Position numbers and translations under genes: made by a program. Shown here piece by piece: positions 18,340 through 29,600 of a stretch of DNA of 64,000 nt (within the stretch, counting starts at the first letter, position 1; every line of letters starts with the position of its first letter). Source of the stretch: Rhynchopus euleeides (lineage: Eukaryota; Euglenozoa; Diplonemea; Diplonemida; Diplonemidae); NCBI GenBank assembly GCA_963210315.1, contig OY723299.1, positions 1,240,001 to 1,304,000 on the forward strand, written 5' to 3'. The notes beneath the pieces were generated by a model. The model saw only the letters and a program-made list of their open reading frames with translations, was not told the DNA's origin and did not search any database.

Positions 18340-19300
18340 AAACGCCCCACACACCCACACACCCTCAGCCTTGGGCCCCCCGCATCCCCAATACATCCCC
18401 ACACAATAGAGCCGGGGGAGGAGGGGTCCACAAACGTTCTCCGTCTGCCTTTGTCTGCCCGCTCTGTCTGTTCCCATTATAATAGGGATCCACACAGGTG
18501 CTGGTGAGGCGGGGTGTATGTGACTTTTTTTATCCCAATTTCAGCTCAGCTCAGGGGCTCGAAAGGGGTCGGGTGGGTGGGGGTGGTGGCGTGTGTTTCT
18601 CTCTTTTGCCAGTTCGGCATCGCCCTGTTGGGAGAATTCCCTGTGTCCCTTCAGCCCGCCCCCCAAAAGCCCCCTTCCACTTTTACTGTCACTTCACAGT
18701 TCAGCGGGGTGGGGGTGGGTGGGTGAGTGCACAGGCATTTTCGCCAGTTCGGCACGGCCAACTCAGAAAACGTTTCAGCTGTGGGTATCCCTTGCGAGCA
18801 CACTTCACGCGCCTGGCAGTGACAGTGTACCAGTTTATGATGACATCTCAGTTCCGCGGAGCCACACCCCCTCCCTCCCGCCGGCGGATTGCGATTGCAG
18901 ATCTCCAGACCACCCCTTGAGCGTAGCTGAGAGGTCCAAGCTAATCATGCTCAGTGGAGGGGGAGGGGGGGGGGGAGATAGAGAGAGAGAGAGAGAGAGG
19001 AATGGCGACCGAACCCGGGTTTCTGTGTGTTGTGCGAAGTGCCCACGCCCCCCCCCCCCTTGTTTTTTTGCTGGCTGGCGTTGAGGCGCTCCCCATGCAT
19101 GTTCCTTCGTTGCCCCTCCCCGCTTCGCCCCCACACCCTGCGTGTCGTAGCATACCGCTTGCCTTGCGCTCACACGCCCACCTGCCCAGGTCTAGCCCAT
19201 GTATTCTATAGGGCACGGTGAGGAGTGAGTGAAGCGAAACAACGGTGTGTGTTTTGAAGGACGCCCCTTCACCCCCCCCCCCCCCATATATAGTTGCTTT
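18340..19300. other. Intergenic region with a GA microsatellite
   Basis: Sequence downstream of the histidine gene with no recognisable gene. A G-run followed by (GA)n lies at about 18958-19000, and C/T homopolymers at 19048-19065 and 19270-19287. Confidence 0.4.
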
Positions 19301-19344
19301 CACGGTGGGATCTTGTAAATTTTACATGTATAACTACAAGTATA

Positions 19345-20562
19345 AGGAGGGTGTCCTAAATTTAGGAAATTTTTGAAAAATTTGGAAAAATTTGGGGGAT
19401 TTTTTGAAAAAATGGCGAAAAAAAGGGTGTGGGGAGTTGGGTCCAGTTTAGCAAAGTCCGTGTATTTGGACGCGGCCCCTCAGATAAGGAAGCCGCGTCT
19501 CAGGTGCAGGATGTGGGGTGTTGTCGATTTTTCAGGGTTCGACATTCTCGGGCTGGACGGAGAGAAACGGTGGGTGCAACTCTGATCAGAAAAAACTTCA
19601 ACCGAAAAAACGGGGTGTAGCTCCCTGACTGACGAGCAGCGGGAGGTGGCGAAGAGAAGCTCCTCATGCGTGGCGGCCTCCCTCGTTCGCGGCGGGTGAG
19701 GCATGCGGGGGTACGAGAGTGGCACCTGCCTGAGTTCTTTATGGAACCCACAAACCTGGGTGGTAGCCGGCCTCACGGATGTGAGGTTGGAAATGCTCCG
19801 GGAGACAGCCGATGGCGCCTCAACGCCACAGGCTATCGTTGCCGGCATGGTGCCCATATGATGCAAGATGAGCGGCGGAATCCGCGAACTTCGGGAACTA
19901 TCAGGTAGTTTGAACGCTGAAGACTGCCCCGCCAGGCTGAATGGGAGTCACAACTGCAGACACGGGGCAGCCAAGAAACGGACGCAGTCGCGGAGACCAC
20001 CTCCACTGTCAGAACGAGCAGAACTGAGAGACACTCAATGGGATGGAGCGGAATCACTGTAACGGGGACACACTGATGGCACACAGGACAGACAGACAGA
20101 AGTCAGAGTGAAACGGTTGTACAAAGGGCTCGGCTTTACCGACGTCCTTAGTACAGCGTGAAACGACGACGCCGCCGAAGGCGGCTAATCCGCCGCCCGA
20201 AGGGCGGCGGAAAAATTTTTGGGGTGTTTTTGGGTGAAAAACCGGGCAACCTGGGCCCTTTGGGACCACATAGGCCAGGAAAGGCCAAAATTTTCGATTT
20301 TTTTCGGAAATTTTTCGGTTTTTCAGAGTGTGGCAGTCCGCAGATACAGATTTTCGGGTCGGAAAAAAAAATTTTTTTTCGACCCAAAAAAATCGGATTT
20401 TTTCGGGGAGGGTCTCCGGTGGCCCCCCCTGGATTTCCTGATTTTTCCCGATTTTTCCTGATTTTCGGATTTTGCTCGAAATTTGCCCTTGTGTCAACCA
20501 GTGGCAAAATTTTCGGAAAATCGGGAAAAATCAGGAAAATCCGGAGAACCGGACACCCTCCT
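19345..20562. mobile_element. Nested inverted-repeat element 1
   Basis: The ends are AGGAGGGTGTCC and GGACACCCTCCT. Arms rich in A/T homopolymers (TTTTTGGGG-type) surround a more complex core at about 19620-20160. The core codes for nothing I recognise. The 9-mer GTACGAGAG in it is also found in LSU rRNA, but the flanks do not align. Confidence 0.5.
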
Positions 20563-20724
20563 AATACATGTATTTTACATGTATAATACTTGCATGTCAA
20601 CTATTATGCATGTATAATACATGTAAATGCCTGAAATATACATGTAAAATACATGTATATCAAGTAAAAATACATGTATAATACTTGCATGTCAACTATT
20701 ATACATGTATTTTTACTTGATATA

Positions 20725-21088
20725 CCTGGGACCCCCCGTGTATAAGTCCCCCCCCCTTACCCCCGTGTTTAAGTCCCCCCCTGGGGGTCTGGCAGGGGGG
20801 GGACTTAAACACAGGTGGACCTAAACACGGGGGTGGGCTGGTCTGGAGGGTCATCAGGTGGCCCCTAGGCCCTCCAGGTGCTGTCAGAGTCGAAAAGTGG
20901 GGTGCCAAAAGTCCATCCGGACCGGAATTACCCCCCTACGACAGCAGAGGAAGAGGTCTTCTTGGTCTCCACTGTGCCACCCCCGTGTTTAAGCCCCCCC
21001 TGTGTTTAGGTCCGCCCCCCCCGTGTTTAAGTCCCCCCCGGCCGAAAATCGCCTCCAGGGGGGGGACTTAAACACGGGGGGTCCCAGG
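20725..21088. mobile_element. MITE with TA target duplication (Tc1/mariner-like signature)
   Basis: The 364-bp element has inverted ends CCTGGGACCCCCCGTG / CACGGGGGGTCCCAGG and repeated GTGTTTAAGTCCCCCC modules inside. It is flanked by TA at 20723-20724 and 21089-21090. Removing it with one TA gives the sequence around ACTTGATATACATGTATTTT, which occurs uninterrupted at about 22632, so an empty site exists in the same host repeat. Confidence 0.7.
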
Positions 21089-21300
21089 TACATGTATTTT
21101 ACATGTATATTTCAGGCATTTACATGTATTTTACATGTATAATACTTGTCATGCAAGTATTATACATGTAAAATACTTGCATGACAAGTAAAATACTTGC
21201 ATGCAAGTAAAATACATGTATTTTACTTGCATGCAAGTATTTTACTTGTCATGCAAGTATTATACATGTATTTTACTTGTCATGCAAGTATTTTACATGT

Positions 21301-22494
21301 ATCATAGATGTACCGCCCTTGGAAAAAAAAGGGCAAAAAGGGCGCCCCAGGGGCACTTCGCCCTTTTTCGAAAAAGGGCTCCTGAGGGGCGAATCTACCG
21401 CTTAAAAACGGGCAAAAAGGGCGAAAAATGGCCGAAAAAAAAAGGGCGTTCCTCAAAAAAGGGCGGGTCAGGGGCGGAAAAATGGGGGTTTTCTGGGTGG
21501 GCTACTGGACTTTATTTGGGCACACTGAGGTGCCTTGCGCCACGTGGCGCACGGCAGCGAACGCCTTGGCAAGTGGGTGTCTCCCAAGGCAAAAATGAGT
21601 GAACGGGCAGCATGCCGTTCCACATTTTTGGTCTCTGGATCAACAAACGAGAGCGCACCACAGGTCTCGGCATTATCTGCTTTGAGAACCTCTGCATGGA
21701 CAGGAACCGGAAGCCCCCCTGTGTAGGAGTGCTTCAGCAGAGACGAACATGTCGTCACGGTGGCGCTTCAGGCGTGTGCCGAGCTATATGTCGACACACA
21801 CCTTCCCGGTGGGGCTCCAGGCATTTGCCGAGCTAGTGTATTGTATCAACTGTTATAACAATAATGAGAAAACATACATGGGCCAGGGCTGGGGTCAGGG
21901 GAATGGGCTGTTCAGTGGAGGTTCTGAGTGCGGCCGCCGGCTCTCATTTCTCACAGATTCAGAATCCTTAGGAAATCGATAAATTTTGGCCGCAAAAAGA
22001 CGACACCACCGAAAATTCACCCAAAAACGTCGAGATACCTGTTTCTGGGCCTATTTTGCACCCAGAAACACGTTTTTGAGCCTCTGTGAAAAATCCGATT
22101 TTTTCAGATTTTTCGCGATTTTCGCATTGTCCTCGCCCAGCCAAAAAATCGATTTTTGGCTGGGAAATGCAGGGAAATGCAAAAAATCAACGAATTACGC
22201 CGTTTTAACCCCTTTCGTGCACTTTTTGTCCTACAAGGGGGAATATGGGGTGTTGGGCCCCCCTACGACTTGTGTTTTTTTTTGGCTGAGGCGCCCCTGA
22301 AACGCCCCTGAGGCGCCCTTCAGGAGCCCCTGAAACGCCCCTCAGGAGCCCCTGAAACGCCCTTTTTTTTTCCAGGGGCGTTTCAAGGGCGTTTCAGGGG
22401 CTAAGGAAAAGTTTCACGGGCGAAACGCCATTTTTGACCAATTTTTTTCCCGCCCTTTTTGCCCTTTTTTTTCCAAGGGCGGTACATCTATGAT
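21301..22494. mobile_element. Nested inverted-repeat element 3
   Basis: The ends are inverted copies (TCATAGATGTACCGCCCTTG and complement), followed by GGGC/AAAA-rich arms of about 150 bp. TGTA directly flanks both ends if the repeat starts at TCATAG, suggesting a 4-bp target duplication. The core, 21480-21980, has no recognised gene. Confidence 0.5.
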
Positions 22495-22773
22495 GTATAA
22501 TACTTGCATGACAAGTATTATACATGTAAAATACATGTAAATGCCTGAAATATACATGTAAAATACATGTATATCAAGTAAAAATACAAGTATAATAGTT
22601 GACATGCAAGTATTATACTTGTATTTTTACTTGATATACATGTATTTTACATGTATATTTCAGGCATATACATGTATTATACATGTATAATAGTTGACAT
22701 GCAAGTATTATACATGTATAATACATGTATATACTTGTAGTTATACATGTAAAATTTACAAGATCCCACCGTG

Positions 22774-23347
22774 TTCCTTCTCTTTCCCGTGTCGCCAAAC
22801 TGTGTCTTTTGCCTCCCGCCCACCCCCTTCGCCCAGTGTGGGGGCTGAGGGTGGGGACCGCCCCGCCTCAGCACCCATCTGTGTCTTGAAGAGGATTGGC
22901 ATGCGCTGCGTGCGGGATGTGTGGTTTTTTTTGCAGCAGGGAATCGCTTCATCAGGGGAGTTCTGTCATGCGTTTTTATGAATCAGTCACCGATTCGATT
23001 CACAGATTGTGCAGGCATGTGTGTGTCTGTGCTGCACTTTGCCTGCTGCGTACCTTCTCTGGGCAACTTGCCTTGGATATACTCCCTGCCATTCCCTGCG
23101 CATCTCGGAGGGTGTGCCCCCAATTGAGGGTTGGGAGTTCACAGGGTAGCGCCCTTCATTCGGCATTGCTTCCCCCCCTTCCCCAAGGGGTGCTGCGGGT
23201 GGGAGGGGGTATAATGGGAGTTTCCGGAAGATCCTGGAATTGCGGCAGTTAGACAACCCACCTTGGATTTGCTGAGAATTGACTGCCCAATGTGTGGCAA
23301 CTGGGAGAAGCCGAACGCCACCCCTGTCCCCCACCCCCCCCCCCCTA
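22774..23347. other. Intergenic spacer between two transposon blocks
   Basis: No gene, RNA or repeat recognised. It ends in a C-run at about 23327-23343 that borders the next inverted-repeat element. Confidence 0.35.
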
Positions 23348-23527
23348 GGGGGTCCGACTCCCTGTTTGTTCTAACAGAACCCTGTGTCCGAAAAAATATT
23401 TTTCGGCATATTTGGGCATCTACCCGGCACCCCCGGGTGAGAACCACCTCAAAAATGTGTTCCCACACACCTGTGACCCCAAAACTGACCGAAAACTCGC
23501 CCTACAGCCCGAAAAATGCGGAAAAAT

Positions 23528-23693
23528 TCTGGGCTGGCTGGTGGTGGTTGGGACAAGACCGACGAGATTAGAAGCGGCACTGGTAGACGGGTTTTGAGGC
23601 CCCCCGCCCCCAGGTTCCCCCTGCCCACCTGGACGGACCCAAGTGCCTCACACCGGATCTCTCCCCACCCGGTGGTCCACCTGACGGATACGG
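23528..23693 (+). mobile_element. SINE-like insertion sharing its 3' end with the LINE at 50848-60115
   Basis: The 166-bp segment interrupts the left long inverted repeat: the right copy at about 31700 lacks it. It is flanked by GAAAAAT at 23521-23527 and 23694-23700. Positions 23596-23687 match the complement of 50896-50985, the 3' terminal region of the LINE, with one substitution and a two-base length difference. A short element with its own 5' part and a LINE-like 3' tail fits a SINE mobilised by that LINE. No clear RNA polymerase III boxes are seen in the 5' part. Confidence 0.65.
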
Positions 23694-23734
23694 GAAAAAT
23701 GGGTGAAAAAGTGGGGTCCCCTATTTCGCCATTT

Positions 23735-24360
23735 CAGGCAAAATGGCCATTTTTCGGGCGGTAGGGCCAAAAACTCGACGTCCTGGACCCACCTATAGCA
23801 TACCTAGGGCCCAAAAATGGTTTTTGGGCCATTTCCAACCTATTCCGGGCACTTTTACCACATTTTTGGTGATTTTTTTGCTATTTTTCTGCTCAAAAAC
23901 GTCGTTGGACCAACGTTGGACCCTCGTTGGACGCACTTTCGACCAGGTTCCAGGCCCATATTTGGCCAAATATTGGTGAAAACCGCCGAAAAAGCACTCC
24001 GGGAGGTACAATAGTACCGAACTTCCGTCACAAAACTCACCCCACAACCCGAGAAATGCGAAGAAATCGGGGTTTTCACCGATTTCGCCCTTCCAGGCAT
24101 AATGGCCATTTTTCAGGAAAATCACGCCAAAAAATCGAAAATGTCGACATCCTGGACCCACATATAGCACAACTGGGGCCCAAAATGATTTTTGGGCCAA
24201 TTCTAACCTGTTTTGGACACTTTTGCCACTTTTTTGGTGTATTTTTTGATATTTTTCTGTCCAAAAACAAGGTCGGACGTAGGTCGGACGCACTTCGCAC
24301 AACGTTCTGGGCCCACAGTTTGGTCAAATAATGGGTGAAAACCCCCGAAAAAGTACCGTC
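23735..24360. repeat. Two diverged tandem copies of about 355 bp
   Basis: The series AATGGCCATTTTTC, CCTGGACCCAC.TATAGCA, GGGCCCAAAA, TTGGACGCACTT or GGACGCACTT, and TGGTGAAAACC or GGGTGAAAACC appears in order twice, offset about 355 bp, inside the left arm of the large fold-back element. Confidence 0.6.
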
Positions 24361-24441
24361 CCCTGCAGAATAAATGTTATTTGTTATAAACGGCCTTTCT
24401 GGGAAAATGCCCGATTTATTTAATTTTAACATTTTCTTTTT

Positions 24442-25545
24442 ACTGGGGGGGGTCAAATTGTACTACCCCTTTAAATACAACTACCCCCTCAAATACAACT
24501 ACCCCCTCAAATACAACTACCCCCTGGGTTTTTCAAAATAGATTGTTTTTCCAGTATATTAGTACTACCCCCCTTTTTGCCCGTTTTTTCCCCTTTCTAA
24601 GACTGTTGCCCCTGTAGTAGGGGCATGCCGCTGAGAAAAATCGGTTGCACCGAGCCTCCTGGCTGAGCTGGTAATCAACGCCACGCTCTGAAGAGCAGCA
24701 CTGCCAACCACTGCAGACCATCGGATACATAAGAACCCGTCCAACCCGTTTCTCCCACACAACTCTCCCGAAATGTGACCCGTCATGACCTGGCGAACCT
24801 TGAAGCGATCGCAAGGAAGAGCTGCAGTACGCAGTAACCTGCATGGGGGCACTGGCTGTGGGGGAGGTTGTCTAGCGACAAACTGGCGTTAGCTAGTGAG
24901 TCCTCGTTTGGAGACACCAGTCAGGTGGGGAGTTTGGTTGGGGCGGCACACTCTGTTACACATTAACGCAGGTGTCCGAAGGCAAGCTCAGTGAGAACAG
25001 AAATCTCACGTAGAGCATAAGGGTAAAATCTTGCTCGATACATGATCTTCAGTACCGATCCTCGGTGTGAAAGCATGGCCTAACGATCTTTTGGTCTCGC
25101 TCGAGCCTCTGCAAGCAGGTCATCGACCTCAAGAGACGCCCCTTCCACACCGCCGAGCGAGGTGGGGCCCTCTCGAGCACGGCGCGCGACACGTGATTCG
25201 CCGCCGTGTTGAACACCAGTGACGCGGGTGTTTACTGGGTGTCGGTAGTGTACCGGCGAGGGGATCTGCATGTGTATGATCCCCTTGGATCCCATTGAAC
25301 CTCTGGAGGGTCTTTGGCCCGGAAGCCAACCCATAAACAAGGTTGAAATTAGGCAACTCACAACTGAAATGACCCCATCACAATCCGTACGGATTCCAAA
25401 CATGCCGATAAACAGCGTTTTGGCGACCTGGGGGTCATAAAAGTGACTCATCGTCACCAATTACCATTTATCTACATTTTCACGATTTAGGCAAGCGGTC
25501 CCGCCTATTAGTACTACCCGGTAGTACTATTTGACCCCCCCCAGT
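24442..25545. mobile_element. Inverted-repeat element A carrying an LSU rRNA fragment
   Basis: The ends are ACTGGGGGGGGTCAAAT and ATTTGACCCCCCCCAGT, with GTACTACC inside both. AACATTTTCT lies just outside both ends (24428-24437 and 25546-25555), a likely target duplication apart from a few extra Ts at the left. The arm is rich in ACTACCCCCTCAAATACA units. The core, 24600-25450, is unlike the arms and includes the rRNA fragment. Confidence 0.6.
24890..25110 (+). rRNA. Partial cytosolic-type LSU (28S) rRNA sequence, domain V
   Basis: From about 24919 the sequence follows the eukaryotic LSU rRNA order from memory: GTCAGGTGGGGAGTTTG, GGGGCGGCAC, TAACGCAGGTGTCC, GAGAACAGAAATCTCACGTA, AAGGGTAAAA, TTCAGTACCGATC, GTGAAAGCATGGCCTAACGA, TC. 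Similarity fades before about 24890 and after about 25110. Only about 200 bases of a molecule of more than 3 kb are present, inside a transposon-like element, so this is a captured fragment rather than a functional gene. If euglenozoan LSU is split into pieces, a real small rRNA is conceivable but less likely. Confidence 0.75.
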
Positions 25546-25901
25546 AACATTTTCTGGAAATGTTAAGCCTGCCTGTTGGCTTTGGGAGAAGATCATGGGA
25601 CCCACCCCTCAATGCGCCACTCTCTAGCCCAAGTTCTAACCAGGAAGGGGTTAGCTGTGTGACACATGAGCTTGGAATGCAAGGAACTGCAACGCCCCTG
25701 CTTTGGCGCCACCTCACCCAGGAGCACCTGGATACTAGGAGCTGGCTCTGGAACCCAAGGTCGCACTGGTAACGCCTGATACGCAGCCACATGAACTGCA
25801 CAGCACGTGTATGCGGCAAAGTATGCATGTGATGTGCCCGCACGGACGACCTGGCCCCCTATCCCGGCCACTTCTCGCGATTTATTTTTAACATTTCTTT
25901 T

Positions 25902-26370
25902 ACTGGGGGGGGGGGCAAATACAAGGGTATACTCTTCTATTCACCGTGCCAGCTTACGTAATTCAGGGTTTTCAAAAAATTGTTTTTAGCTGAAAAGTTG
26001 TCTAGTATGCAAATACAAGAGTATGTACTCTTGTATTTGCATACTAGAAATGTGGCCTCCGGGTGGGCCCTCATGGGGCAGCGGCGCCGAAGAGACAATA
26101 CGAGCGTCCTCTTGGCCTTTCCCACCCGAGGCGACTCCCACCCGACCGTGACGACTCCAGACAGGAGGCCCACTGGCCTGGGGGAGGTCATTGGAAGTAC
26201 AAAATATGATGAAAACCCCACAAAAGTTCTTCAAAAGTCTAGTATGCAAATACAAGAGTATACTCTTGTATTTGCTCGGTGAACTTTTTAAAATCGCGAT
26301 TTCTGGAGTACTCTTGTATTAGCATATACCCTTGTATTTGCATATACTCTTGTATTTGCCCCCCCCCAGT
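25902..26370. mobile_element. Inverted-repeat element B (non-autonomous)
   Basis: The ends are ACTGGGGGG...GCAAATACAAG and CTTGTATTTGCCCCCCCCCAGT. Inside are perfect palindromes built on CAAATACAAGAGTA (about 26008-26047 and 26237-26276). There is no coding sequence. Its ends match those of element C. Confidence 0.6.
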
Positions 26371-26627
26371 AAATGTTACAGCAGAAATGTTACTGGGGGG
26401 GGCAAATACAAGCATATATGCTTGTATTAAGCGTGCCAGCTCGCATAATGCGGGGCTTTCTGGAAAAATTATAAATGGTTATACTGCGAATACAAGCATA
26501 CTAAAAACCCAATTTTTGTTGACCAGGCGAATACAAGCATACATGCTTGTATTAGCCTGGTAGAAAAATTTATATTTTTGTGGTGGAAAACCCCCCAAAA
26601 ACCCCAAAAATACCCAATATTTTCTAC

Positions 26628-29600
26628 CAGGCTAATAGAAGCATATATGCTTCTATTCAGGCCTGGGCGGGGAACCAGCCCTTTTTCCGGGTTTTTTGGG
26701 TCGGGGAACCAGGTTTTTTCTAAGAATTTTTACAAGGGATTTTTTGCTCACCCCCCCACAGGTTTCAGGCGCGTGCCCGTCAGGCGGGACTTTTTCTATG
26801 ATTTCTACGATGAAAACCACCCCCCCGCCCCCACCCCCCCCCCCCTTCTAAGAACGATGATGGCTCACTCGGAAGTTTCGGCGTCCGAAACGTACGCCCA
26901 CTCTCCCCAATCCTCCTCCATGTCGACATCGATGTCGACATGGACGCGGGCCCTTTTCTCCTGGGGCTCCTCGGGGTGCGGCCCAACCTCCCTCCTGCGC
27001 TCTGCCGGTGCCGCCTGTGTGGGAGGCAGCTGCGGCGGTTCTTCCGGCTGAGGTGTGGGGAGTGTCGATGGGGTGCCCGGGGTCGATGAAGCGGGGAGCT
27101 GGAAGGTGACATGTTGCAGGGTGGCTGGAGGCACGACGGGGGGTGCGGCATCTGCAAGCAACGAAGTGAGGAAGGGATCCTCAGGGACTTCCTCCACGAG
27201 GCTGACAATCGACAATGCATCGGCGTTGTCATCTTCCCAGCTGCCGTCCGATTCCTCATCACAATCCTCCACGCCAGCAAATAGAGAACCCATGGCTGCA
27301 TCGAGGTCAACGAGCTCCACGGTTGTCAGAGTTGGAAGAGGCGTCAGGGAACGCGCAGTGAAGCGGCGCTTCTTGTTGGCGAGGAACGTGTTGACTGTTT
27401 CTTCAACGATGATCTTGCGCGCCGCGTCATCATGTGACAGCTCTAGAGTGATGCCCAGTTCTTGAGAGATGCTTGCGGCAGAGAGTGCCTTCCGGAACGA
27501 TCCCCTCATGCGCGTTACAACTGAAAAAGCAGCCTCCACAAACACAGTCGAGGGTGACAGTGCCACCATGGCCTCAAGCACTATCGCAAACGTCGAACTC
27601 TCGGATTCCAGCAAGAAGTCGACGACAAACTCTTTCAGAAGGTTCCCCCTGAGATCTGTGCATTCCAACCGCAGCTTCACCCACTCCATGCCGATGCTGA
27701 GAATCTCTGCCTGGTCGTAACCCAAGCGAGAAGCGAGCGCCATGAGGCACTCGCACGTGCTGTCCTTCCCACTTGTCGCGAAGAAAGAGCTGAATGAGCG
27801 GCAGGGATACTCCTCCCACCTCTTGGCCAGGTCCTTGTAGATGGTGTGGCAGAGCTTTGAGCGCCAGGAAGTCATCTCGGCAACTACCCCCGGAGGCAAC
27901 GATGTGGTTCCCTGGTTCTCATAGAACTTGGCTTCGTGCTTGCCAGGCTGGCGCGCCAGCACCTTATGCACTGTCAGTGCATTCTGCAGGATGCTCTCCA
28001 TCGACGAGAGCGACAGGTCTCGCTTCTGCAACGCCTCGCTCACCCCTTTATTGATGTCGAAGACGTCAGCCAAGATGCAAGTCGAGAGGGAATACTCGGG
28101 GGTGAGCTTGTGGAAGAAGAACGGCGGCGGCTGGATCTCCCCGAGCATAGCGACAGTGAAGTCAAAGTTCACCACAGCCGCGTTCAGGCGACGGAACGTT
28201 GCAGCTGCCCAACGCACGGAGTGCTCCTTCGGGAAGGAGAGACATTTCCCACCGGAAATGATCTGCAGAGACTTCTGCCTGGCGGTTGATCTGAAGAAGG
28301 CAAACCAGTGTCGGAGGAGGCGGCTATGTTCAACAACCTTTCGTGTCTTCTTGATGAGGCCGACGGACAGCTGGTGCATGTGGGCAGCATCATGCACATC
28401 CATGAGAGTGCATCCCCACGCGATCTCGAGCTTCCCCCTGAGACTCTTCATCGTTGATGCCCCGTCTGCCGCGAATCCCTTCAGCGAACGCCGCGCCCAC
28501 TGCGACAGCTGGAGGCTGTCGAACAACTTGACCAGCTCGTCCTTCTGCGACTCTGCGTCAGCTTTCTTCAAGTCGACTGTGCCCACACACCAATCTTTCA
28601 TAGCACAATCCGTCCTGCTGATCCCCGAAACGATGACGATCATCAAGTCGATGCGGGCGAACGTGGTACCGTCCACCTTCAGGGTTGCCGCCCGACACGC
28701 ACGCACCGCACCCACCACTCCCCTCAGGAGCACCTCCCAGAGTATCGTCTGGAACTCCTTCGCGACTTTTCGAGAGTAGTGGGTGTCCAGGACATGCAGC
28801 CCCTTCCGCTTGTCGTCCTGCAACCTCGCACCCACACTGCTCAGCCCCTCCGCCCGTTGCGTCGCCGTTGCCACGTTGTACACCAGGTTGACCAGACTTG
28901 TGTACTGCTCGCTGGTCACCTTCACCTTCGCGCACAGCGTCTGCTTGGGGATATCTGTAGCTGTCACATTGGTGTTTTCACTCCCAGGCGTGGACAACTG
29001 CACTGCTCTCTTGTGCGCCGCACCACCCATGTGGCGGCGGATATTGCTTTGCTGGCGCCCAACTGTCGTGGCAGACATAGACGCTTCGCCGCGTGCATAC
29101 CGGAGCAAGTGGGGTTGCTCCGAGAACTCCCCCTCCAGCTGCACCAAGAACGGTGCACACGTGGTGCACCTCCACCTCCCATCAGGGAGACGCACCACAC
29201 CGGAGGCTGCAGCGTGGATCTTCCGCTGCTGCTTCTCCTGTATGGCGAGCTGTGCCTGCCGCTGCTGAATCCGAAGGAGACCGTTCACCATTGAGCCCTC
29301 TGGCACGTACTTCTTGTTTGCTGCCATCAAAAGAAGGAAGTGCGCCTTTGCTGTGTCGAAGACAAGCCGCAAGGGGTACTGGGCCATCAACGACGGAAGA
29401 AGCAAGCCGAAGGTGCGAGGCTGTGTGGTGTCGACGATAGAAAAGTGAACATTTAAACCGCGGGATGTGCGGAAAGTCTGCAGGGCCACTGACGCGGTGT
29501 TGGTGTCCAACTCTTCGTCCACGAGGAATCTCGTATCCATCAATCGCGGACGCCTGAGCTTCACCGTGAGGGCCTCCGCTTCGGGGGAGTCAACGCCCTC

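Larger units (their letters stand above)
19301..22773. mobile_element. Composite AT-rich element with 44-bp terminal inverted repeats, holding three nested elements
   Basis: Positions 19301-19344 and 22730-22773 are perfect inverted copies, beginning CACGGTGGGATCTTGTAAAT. The element's own body (20563-20724, 21089-21300, 22495-22729) is made almost wholly of short AT palindromes such as ATACATGTAT and CTTGCATG. Three separate inverted-repeat elements are inserted in it. I see no clear target duplication for the outer element and no transposase. A minus-strand frame at 21468-21758 (VHAEVLKADNAETCGALSFV region) is the only protein-like stretch, and I do not recognise it. Confidence 0.6.

Noticed and set aside
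19706-19716. GTACGAGAG as a second LSU rRNA fragment
   Set aside because: Only a 9-base match; sequence on both sides does not follow LSU rRNA.
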